Shown: positions 36,547 to 51,958 of the stretch, in pieces
Position numbering within the stretch: position 1 is the stretch's first letter
How the letters are laid out: each line of letters opens with the position of its first letter
Assembly: GCA_013397075.1 (NCBI GenBank)
Contig: VWZS01004498.1
Location: 700,695-764,694, forward strand
Origin: Rhabdornis inornatus
Lineage: Eukaryota; Chordata; Aves; Passeriformes; Rhabdornithidae
Direction of reading: 5' to 3'
DNA: 64,000 nt
Made by a program: the position numbers and the translations under genes
The notes under the pieces: model-generated
The model's input: the letters and a program-made list of their open reading frames with translations, nothing else
The model's database searches: none
What the model was told of the DNA's origin: nothing

Positions 36547-39500
36547 GCTCTGCCCTACAACTGCAGCCCCACCACCCTCTCAAGACAAGGGACTCTTGCA
36601 GCAGCAGAAGTAGGAGTTGTATCTGCAACCTCCTTCCCTAGGCTGGAGGATGCAGGTGACCACTGAGTCATTCAAATCTCCACCTCAGAAACTTTCATAT
36701 TATGTTTGTATATTCCTTAGAAAATACTCAACTGGGCATTCAATCCTCTGATTCCTACAAGCATTACTGGCAGATTACCAGGAGATCTCATTCTCCTTGA
36801 TTGCCTATCTGAATATTCTGATATGAGACAGGAATAACACAGTTAGAAAAACTACCTAAACCACCTTTTCATTAACGCCTTGGTCACAGGAATGGAATAA
36901 AACCATCTTCTTGTAAAGCACTTAAAACACACCATGTCTTCAAAGCAATGAGCACGCCATCTGCTGTGGTGTTTACAACACCAGTACTTCAACAGGTCAT
37001 TAGAATTAAATTGATGGGTCTCATATTTAATTTTCCCATAGCATAAATATATTTAGGTCTTGGCTATAAAAGAAGTACTAGACTAATCTTTTTGGAGAAT
37101 GATTAAAAATGTGCCATGATCAACAAATCCAAGTTCCATAGCTCCCTATCCCACCACAACTATGTGCAGAACCCAGTGACTGTTCTCCACCTCACACAAG
37201 ATGATGCTGGATCCAGTGAAAGCCCATCAGAGTCAGTGGACAACAGGAGGGGCTGCACTGCAGCAAACCCTAGACGGACCAATCACCCAGTGCTACCACG
37301 ACAAGGACTACAATCAAAATGTGAGTATCAGGCCAAGAAGATGAGTACTTCACTGCCACTGACACACAGTGCTTTTATCACTTGGAAATAAAAAAAAATA
37401 TTTTTAAGATTATCTTATTTACATTATATATACTAAGATCACATTAGAGAAGTATGAAAAAAGTGCTGTGTCAACCACAGCTAATACCATCATTTTCATA
37501 TTGATGTTCATAATCTAATCTGGGATTTAACAGATACGAAAGCAAGCTTCCATCTAAGAAATCCGGAGAAGCACCTTCTAATTGCCCACAGATATGAGAA
37601 GAAACAATTGCGGGGTAAAAAAATTTCCAGCTTTTCCTAAGGACCATTATATCGCAAAGAAATCCTCTCTAAACATTTTTAATCACTCTGCTGTTATTAG
37701 CAGTAGCAATTCTAGACTATTCCTTTCATGCTTTTTTCTTTTCTGTTGCTGTGGATCAGCTGTGAACTCTATTAGCAAATTTAAAGACACTTATTCCTTA
37801 CAGTGAGAATCAGATGCAAGCCAGTCTGTATCTTCGAAGCTTTTGTACTATCTTTGACAAGAAGGTGCCATATTTAAATGAAAATTACTTTCAGATAGCA
37901 AATTACAAAGTGGTGGTTAAAGACTGGTATTTCAAAGGTCTCTTAGACACTAACAAGAATATTTAGAATCACCTTTAAGCATCAAAACTGTACTTAATCC
38001 AAAATGCCTAAATGCTTGGAAGAAAATCCTGTCGTGCATCTGTCTGTCTAAAGCCAGCCCTTGCTGGCTTGGGCATGACACTCTTCCCTCAGTAAAGCTG
38101 CTGTCTATCTTATGCAAGCCAAATGAGCACCAATTTGCTTCCTAAATAGTGATGACAAGTAACAAGTATTCAACTACTTCATTAAATTAGTTTTTGGTGT
38201 GAAAGACACAGAATTTTCTTTTAAAAGGTTGGACTGAAGCAGAACTAGTGGAGCTCAGCTGAAGGAAAGACATCCAAACACACAAACTCCCAGACCCAGG
38301 CACACAAGGTAACTGCAACAGAGTTGAATATTATGCTTAGTACCATGTCAGTAACAGCCTGTTACTGACCATCAAACTATGCTAGAATTGTCCATACTGC
38401 ACTTACATCACAGGTATGGATGAAATTATGTCCCTCTCTTGAGTCCTGCTGAAGGGATTATAGACTGCACACCATTTCTTGAAGGCAAAGGGATTCAGAT
38501 TTCTAAACAAACCTAATCCACTGCTTACATAATTCAAATAACACAAAATCCAAGGTCAGAACAAATTACATTGAAAACTTTTTAATTTAATTCTCACTTA
38601 CTGACTTACAGTAAATCAAACCTAATTCATAAAACAATTACTGTACAAGAGTCTGGAATTCAGGTAATCCCTAAGTGTACAAACAGTGTAACTGTGCCCT
38701 GTGAACCATTGTATGGATCACAGTGTTTAACAGGTAATTTGGTTTTATGCCTGTTTAATCTCTACTTACTGACATATGTGAAAATGACAGTTACATCATC
38801 CAGGACTGACATCATCCTAGAGCTGCTTGTAGACCCACTAGTACTTCTCTTAACCTTGTAGTACAAACAACCATGCACGAATAACGATATCTTCAGGTGT
38901 TTCAGCAGGTAAAAACAAGGTCCTCCTCCAGGTCTTGTCTGTGTTCAACAATTGCTGGACAGAAATCACAAACACAAATTCTAAGCACAGCCAGCAGCAG
39001 ATGAGGGGACAAAACAAGCTGGCTGGACAGCGTGGTCTCGTTATGGGCAGCACAAACCTCAGCTTACCAGGATGACCCAAGCCCTCACTTGTTTTCGCTC
39101 TGCCTTATACCAGTGCAGCAAAAGCAGCAAGTGCAGCTAAGCTCTGATGAGGTCTTCAAGGTTGGTGCTGACTGCAGATGTGGGCAATGGCCACCTGATG
39201 CTGAGCTGGCATTACTTGGGAATCAGACAAGGCCATAGCGTCAGATCTTTAATTGCAGCCGCAAAGACAGTAAGGATGCGGATGGAGGCACTTTGCATAC
39301 AGCTGTGTTGTTTGACAGCTCCTCATAGCAGCTGCAGCTGCTCTTGTTAGAGATCCCTATCCCAAGGCAGTTAAAGTTAGCAAAGACCAAACAACTCAGC
39401 ATATTTCAGTTACCCTGGTTCTCCTTGGATATAAAACAGGAATTTGTTATGCTCACACTTGTAGTCAAGAGAAATGATCAAGGGTTTGGGCAGTCTGTTC

Positions 39501-42128
39501 CAGCAGCACAGCTGGAACTGTAAAAGAACATCTGTTCACAGAGCTTTTCAGTATCAAAAGGCTTTTTTTGCATAGGCCCAGACAAACTGAGCCCAAAGCA
39601 ACTCAACCACCACTTCTTCCAGCTGCCTTTGGAACAGCTGACTAGAAAGAATAAAGTGTCTTTCTACCCTGGTCTGAGCACACTGGTTTAGGATTAACAC
39701 ACGAAATAGCTGCAGCCCCTTGTGAGAGCACTGCATCAGCCAGCAGCCAACCAACTCAGTAAATTAACCACACAGCAAGTGGCACCTTCACTCCACGCAA
39801 AATGACTGAGTTACACATGGTTAGCTACTTAATCTGATTAACACAACTTCCTTAATTGCCTTAGAGTATTTATTATTACATTGTGCAAGTCTGGCTATTT
39901 AATTTTCCACACAACTGTTTGCCATGTTTATTAAGGAGATATTTAGATACACTTAAGGCAGCTTTGGAAAGACTTTTTTTTTGTAAGTCTTGTAGCATTT
40001 TAAAGGCTTCGACCTTTGTCATGTTCTTGGGAGAGTTGCAACTTAGCTACTCTCAGGGGGTTTTACAGTCTGATACAAGCGCAGCTGGAAGAGGCCAGCT
40101 GATGCTTTAGTAAAATAATTCTATTAGTGGCAACCACATACAAAAAAGATACAGAATGCTAACACATATAAATCCCACACCTTTATTTCTAGACTCCTGC
40201 TCAGAAATATATCCAGCCTATGTCCATTTCCAGTGTCTCATGAATTCTTTCCTGTGAATTTACTGGTGTCTAATAAAGGATGACACCTCTTATAATGCCA
40301 GTTTCTTCAGGTGAACAAGCTCAAAACATCATCTTACAGACGAAAGACTAAGACAATCAGCATCTGTCATTGCTAACAAATTGTCTTCTCAACATGCAAT
40401 AAAGGGATACTAAGACAATTTCAGAAACATAAAATCATTACCAAGAATTGTATAGCAAGGATGGTAAGTAATTATTATAGTTCTGAACACTAAAAAGAAA
40501 ATGAGGCAGATACAAAATAAAAATTTAGGCCTTTGCCTACTGATTTGTCTGTTCCCATAAAGTTTTCTAAGGAAAAATTACAAACAAGAATTTTGTGCTT
40601 TGGGGGCCCTAAATAACAAGCAAAGGATACTGATTGTCCAGTTCAGAGAATTTTTGTTAAACCTATTAAATTGTCTTTAATGCTAACAACGCAAGAGGAA
40701 AATCACGTGAACATGACAAAGCCAAAGAATCTTCAGTGAGATTTTTTTACCTGCAAATTAGCAGTTACCAAGTGCTTCTTCAATGGGCACACTCCCAGCA
40801 TACACATCACCATCTCTTCCCATAAGCAATCATAGTTTTAAAACGATGGTTGCATGGCACTTAAAGCTGTGTGAGCTTGGCCTTCTTTTCTAGTATTCAT
40901 TTAGATTATAACTTATCCCAAAAAAAACCTGATTTCTATAGGCCATTTACATGTTAAAACTGTCAGCACTTATGCCTTACAACACAGCCTCTATATTCAG
41001 GCTGTAATAAGAAACAGTATCCTCTTTCTTAAACCACACAGAAAAGAGTTAAATTACATTCTCAGATTGATGTCACCAGCATTTCTGTAAGTAACAGAAT
41101 TAAATTCTCATAAATACATCTACAATGATGTACAAAATTTGTACTTTGAAGCATTTTGATTGAGCAAATCTTTCAAAGCATCAAATTTGCATCCAAAATT
41201 ATGTCCTACACGGATACAAATCCCAGAGACTAAAAGCAGAAATGTACAGGAAACTAATAAATTCTCATCGCTATATAATTATTTTACCATTATTTTAAAT
41301 CCACTGGTGTATACCACCAGAAAAAATCTCATTTTTGGAAATACTCTGATAGAAACATACACTTTAAATACCTTGTATTGACTCTAAGGTTACAATACTG
41401 AAGAAAGAAAAAGCACATTACCAAGACAGATAATTTCTGTTAAACTATCATAATGTACCACAGATAAGGAATTTAGACATAAGTTTATTGTATTCTGCTC
41501 TAGGCTCACCCCATCTTATGAAATTTACTTTAAAATAGTTAATTTGCATCATGCAACACCATAGAATTTGTTAGTAGTAAAATGCATTGGATTTTGACCA
41601 TTTGAAAAGAAAACTGAGTTTTATACTCTAGTATAGTTCGTCACAGCAACGTTTGCACAGAACTTGGTATGTTATGGATAATTTGAACACTAGGGGATTA
41701 AAAGTACTAGCTATTAAATTCAGAACGTGCCTGTCAAAATACTGCAAAGGCTTCCTTAGCCCATGAAAAGCAGGCTGGTCCCTCTAAAAATCACAGGGGC
41801 TTTGTCCTTGTGATGTGGCAGCAGACCCTCTGCCTTGTGCAGTAAGAGGGAATGAGATCAAGCTAACTGGCTCAGTCCTCTCTCTGACTTCCACCAGCTC
41901 AGAACAATGACCACGTGGAGCCCACACAGCACTATCCAAGAAATTGCAGGATCATGGTGTTGGTTTTCCTTATGAGGAGGGTTAAAAACTTGCTATCTGT
42001 AAGAGAAGAGGCTGCTAACAGACTGATGAAACTAAGCAGAGGAACTTTCTGCAGAAAATCCTTACAGTATGGTTAACAAGCTTGAAAAAATTCTATGTTA
42101 CATTTACACTGCCATTTACAAAAAAATC

Positions 42129-42145
42129 CAAACAAACAAACAAAA
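42129..42145. repeat. AAAC tetranucleotide microsatellite
   Basis: Short tandem run of about four AAAC units in intron 2. Confidence 0.8.
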
Positions 42146-45100
42146 ACCTAAAACTAAGGTTATGGAAAAATAACTCATTTTTCAGACAGATTTCAAGTAG
42201 AAATACACCCACGGGACTGTTACATTTTGCAGCATACAACATAACATTGTATGAGCATTTAATATTAAGGTATCTGATAAAGGCAGATCTGCCAAGAACA
42301 AGTTTAGTTTGGATTTCACTACTGTTATTCATATAATGTAAAAACCATTCAAAACATGAATAACTATGCATTTGTATTGGTGTAAGAGTTTAGAAACGAG
42401 CAATGTCCGCAATATTTGTAATTTTTAGTTCAGGCAGATTTGGAGTACTAAGGCGCCTCCAGCTGCAAAGCAACACCAGCAATTGGGTAGAAACAACAGA
42501 TGAGTGGACTAAACAGCAGGGTTGAAATACCTGAGCTTCCACAGAGCTGTTTATTTTCAGCAATCATAATTTCTCATTCCAATGTTGGGAAATTTTCCAA
42601 GTTACTCGCAATCACTTTGAACACAAATCGGCTTTGACTATAGAGAACAGTAACAAAATCCTCAACATTCCTAAAATGCAACAGAATAACAAAACTTGAA
42701 ACTTTCTAACTCCTGGCATATCCGGCAGCTGAGACGATACCATGGCTAATGTGAAACACACAGATCATTCCGGACCCAACAAATGGAAAAATATCCAAGG
42801 AGATTATTTCTGAGAACAAAGTCACTGTAGGTTTCATGAGTACCTTGTTGGAAAGGCATTTTGGTATGAAAGTGATGGGCAAAACAAATCCCCTCTCAAG
42901 GAGCCATGGCCATACATACATAACTTGAGCACTGATTTTTCTGAGGTCTGCAAGGTATTTGTAAGGAATCTGGATTAGATAACCTAGAACACGTCAAATC
43001 TCATTATACAGTGGTTTTTGCTGAACAATTAGCATAGACTGCAACAGAGACAGCAACAGCTGTACTTATGCATTCTGATCCACTCTTGTAAAGTAGCTGT
43101 GATCTTTACAATGAACTATTTTTCCATCTTAATCATGAAAACTGTAATTTAACCACAGGGAAAAAAAAATCATGTTCTTGATGAACACTCACTTAAAGCC
43201 TGTCTTAGAACTGGATAAATCAAACCTACTATAGCTAATGACAGGGACAACACTTGATGGGAATCCCTCTTATTGGAATCCTAGTGAATGTTATAATTCC
43301 AGAAAATTTTGCTCAACCAGGCAGGCTGAGCTCACACTTATTAAAAAAACACTTCACAAGATGTGTCACCTGTCATATGTTAACAGGAAACCACGAGGTT
43401 TTGTTTTCCACATGGGCTGCTAGAGCTCTGCACAAGGCTCTCCCCAGCTGTCACTCAAAACTGAGCTGTCCCTGTAGAAAAGGTATGAATAGTTCCCTAC
43501 CTGGAGTCCACCTAACTTAAAAAAGCTTTCAAAACAGAAATTACAGCTGTGACCAGCAGGCATAAAAAGAAAGAAAAGCAGTTGTCAACTACACACGTTG
43601 GCACTCTGCTGAAGTGAATGAGTCCTCCACGGATGAGGGGCATTTTCTGTGACATTTATCTACCCCAAAGCACAACCTCACAAATCTGAGGTTTTACGAA
43701 AATGAGCTGTCACCATTCTCCGAACAACATACATCACAGTTTTATGTGAAACTGTCCAAAAAATCCAGTATGAATCATGGTGAATTCTACCTTCTTTTCA
43801 GAAAAATCACTCTTCTTCACAATGAAAATTGTATTTTACTTAGAAACTTAGTTCAAATGCTACTTCTATTGGGTAGCAATGGTCAAAAAATAAAACTATA
43901 GAAAATGCATCAAATTTTAAGCTTTTATCTTTATGAAACATGTACCTAGTATTTATTTTTTCTTGGGATTCTTCATGCTGCCTTTATGAAAGCTCAATCA
44001 TTTTTCCATTAGAACTAAAAAATTTCAAGTAAAACAATGGCTAAGATAAAAACCTTGGAGGAAAACTAGCAATATTTTAGAAACTCTTTTAGTGTCATAA
44101 ATCCACATTTATCAGTATGACTTTACTCTGTATTTCTGACATATAACTTCAGCTTTTCCCCTACTTCGCTGTGTTATTTTTTAAATTTCTTTTACACAGA
44201 ACTCCATATCTTATCTAAGCGTCTTTATAGCTCTCAGCTTACACAGATATGGCAATAACCACTACTTCATTTCTAATCCTTGTTATATAAGAATACAAAT
44301 GGTCAGCCTCAAAAGACATTTTTAAAGTTAATAGCTTGAATACCAGTATCTCTGAACTCTGCAGAAAGTGGAAATCCAGAAGAACCTATCTAGAAGAATG
44401 AGACTGATTACAGTCTAACCTACAAAGGCAGTTGCTTTGAGTCCTGCAGACCTACAAGGAGCAGAGAACTCACAGGGGTCCTGTACCACTATAGGATATC
44501 AAATTAAGTCAAAAGTCTGTTTTCTCATTGCTCTTCTCCAATGAAACAATATATTTAGCCATTTCCTTCCCCAAAGTTATGGCAGAACAATCAGAGGTAC
44601 CACAACCGCTATCTATGTCTGTACTTACTAACATGAGAGGAATATCACACATATCTAATGGGGAATGAATAACATTTAAAAGGCCAGTTACTAAATGAAG
44701 ATCATCTATTCTGTGGTTACAAAACCACTGACCTGCACTACTTCCTCCGTCACCCTGCAGCGTGCTTTCCGAGGACCTGCAATAAATGAAACAGCAAAGA
44801 GGAAGTAGGAACTGTATATATATGGGACCACAGGAACTTTCAGGACCAGGATCATGTGCAGAATACAATAAAGCCTCTCTCCTGGGCTGTACCTAAAGAG
44901 CTGAACAGAAGGCATCATGCTGCAGCTAATGGTGATTCCAATCTGAATCTGAGTGCAGCAGAGAGAATTTGCATATCTTCCTATTCCAGCAGTGCCCGTA
45001 GTCTTTGCATAACTACTGACTGACTTATGCTCCAAGCATGACAAGGATTAGATTAGTAAAGTTCAGTACAATGAACTGAGCTCACAAGCTGGATCCAGGG

Positions 45101-48100
45101 CCCAGAAGTTCCGTGATGTTTTGGTGGAAAAAAATACATTCAAATTGGCGTGGAAGAATAACAGCATCCCATATACCACAGCTTCTCATTTTCCAGTGCC
45201 AGACATACCCAAACCCTTGCCTAAGAAACTGACTCCTATCAAGGATCAGACACACAAGCAGATATAATTTTCCATGCCACCTTCAGGTCAAGCAAGGCTG
45301 GAATGACTTCGAGCATTCTCCTTCAACCAAGCAAAATCATCCTCCAGTAAAGCTTTGCTGCCTGAGACACAAGTCTCTAGAAGACACAGCAAGAACTCTT
45401 TTCCATCCTGTCACAGCTATGCAACATTTCCCTTCCCTTTCTACAGGTGCTGCTCCTGTGCTGCACACTTTACTTGCAACACCACTGGCCTCCTGAGGGT
45501 GTTTACTTCTAGAAGACAATTCCCTTATTCCAGGTAAAGTCCTTCCTTCTGCCTGGGAAGAGAGGGAAAAAAAAACCCAAAACAATATTGGCAGGAAAAA
45601 AAGGACCTAGAGAAACATTCCTCCTCTTCAAGAAGAATTAGCAGTATCTCATGACATGCAATGTTACTATAAGAGGGTTTGCCCGACTCCGTATATGCAG
45701 AAGGTTGCCATAACCCTCCTGCCTTTTTTCCTTCTTGAGTTTGAATTGTTGCACTTTGAAGAGTTTTTAGATCTCTCCTCAAGGTCTATTTTATCAATTA
45801 TCTCTGTCTTTACAAATTCTGGATATAATTACTGTAGTTAGCTCTGAAGGGAGAATGAGACCATTTTGAGGTCACTATTGTGCAGAGCAAGTGTGATGGT
45901 CTTGCATATTACTGCAAACCTTACAAATACTATTTTTTAATATTTAAACCATTAATTAGTCCATATTGTATCCTCAGGGACAGCGCCAGAGATCTTAAGC
46001 CTTTAGATCCTGCATCTTTTCATGTGTCCTCACTGTTTTGTTTAGACTAACATACCTTTATTACTGTGTATGTACAAAAAGAAACCACAAGGTGTAATAG
46101 TCTTTTGAAAATATAGCTTTTTGGTTCAAAGTCTCTACTGAATTCAGAATTTTGACGGATTAAAGTAAATGGTGGTGCTAAAATAATACTAAAGTTGTAG
46201 AATTCAGGCTGCAATTCTTCCAAATGTATATTTTAAGATACACAGTTTCTTTAAAATGTGAAGAAGCAAAATTCCTCATAAAAGCTGTGTACACAGAGGG
46301 GTTTTCACAACAATGAACAGCCTAATCAGGGTGAAGAATCCTCAACTGAAAGCACACAAAGAAATCCCTCTATCCTTTCTCCATTTTTTCAATTCTACTT
46401 TTCTCGATAGGGGTGTCTCACCAGAGAACCTGAAGAGTGAAAGATTTAAGTATAGGACTGAAATCCATCAAACCCAGGCTTGTGGTCCAAACCCAAGCAG
46501 CTGTCAAACCCAGAGACAGGAATGTATGCTCACTTGTGCCTAATAAAATTTGAATCAAACACTTTGCATCTGATTCTCCATGTGAGCTTTTATGCAAACT
46601 TCTAAAGTGCAAGGAATCCTGGGGTGGAAGAGCTATTCTGAGAGCTTTCACATAGTTCATGTAATTAGGGAAACCACTTTCTTTGATTGTAAGTGTTCAA
46701 AACAGCTGAATTTCTTGTTTCAAAGGACTCTGTGATTTGGGTCATCTCTTTTACTTCCTCTTTTATGTTTCTCAAGATGAGAGGTGACACTGTAAAGCAC
46801 ATTATTTAGAAAAAAAAAGATTCCACTTTTTGTTTTAGGGATTGAACTTCGACTATTCAAACGCTTGTCATTTGGAAATCTATCTTTCTTTCCCTCCCTC
46901 TGTTTCCTTCCTTTTCTGATAAGCTCTTCAGTGGCTCAAGCGAATATAGCCCAAAACGCCAATTTAAACCTAAGGGAAAACTGAAATACGGTACATAAAG
47001 GAAAAGGGACTCTCATTTTCCTTTGTGTGGTTGTGGTTGAATATGTAATTATAAAGGAGCTCTAGCTGCAGGATCTCAGTCCCCATGTCACATTTACTTT
47101 TTCAATGGTTCTAAACATTGACCAAGCAAAAAGGCAGAAATACAGATTTTTAAAAGACAAACAAAGCAGCTGCCCTGGTCTTTGAAGTGGGTTTGCAGGT
47201 TCTTCATTTCTCAAAAAGGGAACTTGGGTCACAGTTTCAAGGCAATGACCATGTCACCAGAGCTAACAGCTGATGCCAATGTTGCTACAGAATCAAGTGT
47301 CACTCGCCCTGAATTTCTTGAGTCAGGCACCCTGTTAGTGCTGTTACTTCACATTCATCTCACTAACAGCTGTAACAGGCAGTGAATATCCCGCTTCTCA
47401 CAGTATAGCACAGAATCATACCAGTGAAAAGGCAGGAGATTTCTTCAGGTTTCAAATTTATTAAGTAAAAACAGAACACTTGTTGATCCTAGGAAGACTG
47501 AGTATTACTCCCAGTCAGTGAAAAATTGCAGGACTCCTTCCAGAATTATAGGACTTACAGGGAATCAGTCTGCAATGGGAACAGAGTAAACCACTCAGAA
47601 CACAGTGCCAGAAACCACATTACTGCCAATTTCTGCACAGGACAGATGAGACACTGGCTTGGAGAGATGACTTTACAATAAAGACTTTGGTACAAATACA
47701 TAAACAACCAAGAACCCAAAAGTTATGAGCAGAAAAGCCTTTTCTTTGGTTTAGGAGATTAAAAGTACACAGTTCACAAAAATGGAAACCCACCAATCAC
47801 TACTTATAAGCCTTCGTGTTTGAAAGGTTTGCCTCAAATGCATCTAACATTACTAAAATTCAAGTTGTTATAAGATTAGACAAGAAGTGGTTTCTGCCCT
47901 TCCCTCCCTCTAATTTCACACAGGCATGCACAATACTTTCTCAGCTGTACGATTCTTCCAAGAAGAAAAGATAACTTCTTGGAAAATGTCACTCATTCGC
48001 TTGAGTTGCTCGCAGCAACTAGTTGATTTTAACAAGTTTCCAGAACTACCCACTCATCTCTCCTATTCTGCCTCTGCCAGATAATAATTTCCAGAGTGCC

Positions 48101-51100
48101 TCAGCTTTCACTGAAAGGCTGCCACCCGCCCAGCCTGCATGCCTGTCTTTCGGTTTTCCCACCTGCCAAGAGTAACTTGGTACAAGCAACTGCATCTCAT
48201 CTTCTAGTGTCTACCAAGAGCTTCCTCTCTTCTACAAGCTTAAGGGATTTTACAAGCCATGCTTATTTTTGATGCGGCTACTGGTAAATCAGGTGTCCAA
48301 CACACAAAACCCACAGCTATTTGGTCAGTCGTGTATATCATAACACAATTTTTTTCTCCCTTGCCTCCACCATTTAGCCACAAGGAACCTCAATTTTCAG
48401 GAGTTTTGGAGTAAAATAAATAAGCAACCAGAGGCAGAAGATAACTGGGTAGGTGTGTGGCACTGTTCCCCTTCAATGACATCCAAGGACCAGGCCCTAT
48501 TTTGCCAAGGAGCTGCACCCATAGGGGGCCTCTCCTGTGTGCGAGACACCCAGTTGGCCTGTAGAGCTGACTTTCTTAAATAGAAATTATGCAGAACGCA
48601 GATTCTGTAAACATTAGTCTAATAAACAAACATGTATTTGCAAATAGGATTCTTCCCCAGCAGCTGAACTGCAACAGATGAAACATTTAAGAGGAGAAAC
48701 AGGGCACTTTAGATGCAGTTGGATCAGAAGCATAGCTCTGTGTTTGCTCTTGCTGACCTCATCTCCCTGGTGTGTTAGTACAACTAACTGAGTATAAGAG
48801 AAAGAGTTAATGCTGAAGCTGTTCTCTGGGCTCCTCTGCAGCCTCCAGCTAACATAAACACATCTGAATGTTTCCCTGTGACTGTTTATATTGTCCTCTT
48901 AAAAAGGAAACTTTCTCTATCAGCACCTTAGTAAGTGGAAATAGGTGAATACAAAGTAACTTTTACAAGTCTTAGTTCTGTCATTACAATTAAAAGACTG
49001 ATTTTGATGCTTGCATTCAAGTTAGGATATTTTCTTTTTCTTCAACTCTGTTTCAAGTGAAACCTTGTGCCCCAGACCCTTACACAACTCACATGCAGCC
49101 AGTTTAAAATTAAGAACTAAGAAACACAAAAGGAAGTAAAGTTAGGCCTATCTACTTCTGTAGAGCATTTTATTGCCCTCCTAAAAGCACAAAACACATT
49201 ATTCAAAATTCTGTTGCCATCATGTGTATGGCAGACAGTTTGGGGAACCCAGACAGAGATTGCAGCCCCCATGCTCAGCTTTGAATACTCCTGTGAAAAA
49301 TGGTCTCCAGGAGATTAATGGTCCCAGACTCAGATCACATCAACTCCAGCACAGGTCTCTGACTTCATCTGAACCATTGCACAGGCATGCAACAACCTAG
49401 AAACTGTGTCAGATTTAAACTTCTACACATCTCAAGAGCTACTGTGGGATTATCAGAAACAATTTGTCACTCCCTATGCTGCAGTGAGTGCAAGGCGTTT
49501 AATTAGCATCCCCAGGAATTGCAACACTAACAAATTTCGATGTGGGTCACAGACATTTATATTATCAGCTGTCCCTCAAAGCATGTAATACTCAAATATG
49601 CAATCACTTATCTCTCAAGTTACCACTCAACTGTCATTGTGATTTTCTACTTGTAACCTTGTTTTAAGAAAACTATATCGTTAAATAAATATCTACACAA
49701 GTCTAACTTGAACCAATCCTCAATTACTTGAGCCCGCAACAGCCTAAAACAGCACTTTGAGAAAAAAGGATTTCTTCTGTATCCATGAGATTTCCACAGC
49801 AAAGCTTCAAGACAGCTTAAACATCCAAAAATACCATTTTGAAGTTAATCACTTAAACAGAAGCTCAGGGTCAGAAAATGTCGTGGGAGGGGAAACAAAA
49901 GAGCTGCCATTTGATGTCAAAGGTTGCTGGCATAAAAAAATAAGCAACACAACCTCTCCTCCAAATTAAAAATAACAACTGAGTCCATGCAAAAAGAAGA
50001 CCGAAACAGGAGAAACATATCTAGAGAAAAATTAAAAATAAAATGAAAAAAAAAGACAATATGCAATGGAACCAAACTAATTATGAAAGTAAAGAATATT
50101 GAATAATATCCTAACAAACATGCTATGGATAGCAAAGAGGATAAGAAAGAGTGTTTTCTAAACAATCAGAGATTTTCTCCCTATTCTAAACAATATTTAA
50201 TCATAATTTATAGAAAACAACCACAAAAACTTGTTCACTTGCAAATGTTGCACCTTCTGAAAAGAGAAAAAAAACCAAACCACTGAAATGGAAGATAACT
50301 GAGATAAAAAGGTCCAGACCCTACAGAGATATTCCTAATCCAGGGATTAGGCACACAGTAATTTCCTGTGACTCAACCAAACTAAGGAAGCTGTACCTAT
50401 ACTCCTAATGAACAGCACATGCAAGGTAATTTCACATTTACAAAGTTTAAGGCAATTCAAAAGACAAGCAAAAGGAAGCAACAGGCATATCTGGTGCATC
50501 TTAGCTTAATAATTTACCTGTTAATCAAATTTGTTTACATAGCAACTGCTCAACACTGGCCACAAGTCAAGAGGACATGTGCACTTGTCCCTTTACAATT
50601 TTAGTACAAAATCTAGTGCTTTACACCACTGACAGTTTTATGTCTCAACTGATTCAAAATAACTTTCAAAGCCACATACTGTCAGTGTGGGCCCTGACAA
50701 ACCAGTTTCACTGAAGCTGATGCTCATATCAAATTAACCCCAAAACTGGCTCAATTTTAAAAAACGTGTATATACAAGCCAGTATAAGCAAGAATCTCAA
50801 ATTATGTTGGTCAAAACAAACTTGTACTACAAATACTCATTATTTATACGAAGCAACTCAAATTGTTACTCATTTAATGAAAAATTTTGTATAAAAATGT
50901 TTAAATACATGAGTAAAAAGATCCAGTACAATAAAATGTAGCAAAATACAGACAAATACTTTTCTATGTCTGAATTCCTGTGTTTCCAGGATTGTTTAAG
51001 GAGGGAGAGACGCAGGAATGAAACTTCTTAAAACAGACAAAATGAAACTAAAGCCTGTTCTTCACAAGAATAATTGTATTCTGGCATCTTTAATTATACT

Positions 51101-51660
51101 GGTGTCTCCCAAATACGGGATTTGGACAACATTCTGGTTGCAACACCAACACGCCACGACACAACACAGTCTTATCCAAAACATCCACTAAGAAAATCTC
51201 ATGCAGTGACTTTTTTAATTCCTGGAAATATGACATTCATTTACAAAGTAAAGTCCTCCAGAAAATTACCCCTTGAATGAAAGCCAAGAATAGGGCAAAC
51301 AAAGAATCAGTCAGATTCATTGCAGAAGTCTGTCCTATCCAAAATTATTTATTCTGCAAGATACAGATTACACAACAGCTGGAGCATCTGAAGCAATTTC
51401 GACAACTTCCAGTTGGATATATATATAAAGGATTCTAAGTATCCTCTTGATACCTTTCGAGAATACCCTAGTCAGCACCAAGAGAAGTGCTCTAAGCCAA
51501 TTCCTTTACCAAAATATATGAAAAAACCCCAACAGAAAACTTTGCAAAATAACCAGTCTGTAAAACAGAAACTAAGACATGCTAAGACACTCCTCTGGTA
51601 TAATAAATACAGTTTTATCTCCTTTTAGCAGCTAACACCATATAGTAGTAAACTGAAAGG

Positions 51661-51958
51661 AGGTTGTAGCCAGGTGAGGGTCAGTCTCTTCTCCCAGCAA
51701 TTAGCAATAGGGCAAGAGGACAGAGACTTAAACGGCACCAGGCAAGGTTTAGGCTGGATATCAGGAAACAGTTTTTCACAGACAGGGTGACTGAGCATTG
51801 TAATGGGCTGACCAGGGAGCTGGTAGAGTCACCACCCCTGGAGGTATTTCCGATGTGACAGTCAATGCCACAGTCTAGTTGACAAGGTGGTGTTAGGTCA
51901 TAAGTTGGACTTGATGATTTCAAAGGTCTCATCCAATCTAGTTAGTTCTGTGATTCTG
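51661..51958 (+). mobile_element. CR1 LINE fragment, 3' end, plus orientation
   Basis: The segment runs through GGTCAGTCTCTTCTCCCAGC, GCTGGATATCAGGAAACAG, CACCCCTGGAGGTATTTCC and GACTTGATGATTTCAAAGGT, ending in GTGATTCTGT. This is the typical avian CR1 3' region in order. It is opposite in direction to the gene and to the other two copies. Confidence 0.92.

Noticed and set aside
38051..38070. Perfect short inverted repeat AAGCCAGC-CCTT-GCTGGCTT
   Set aside because: An 8-bp stem is too short for a miRNA precursor and nothing around it extends the hairpin.
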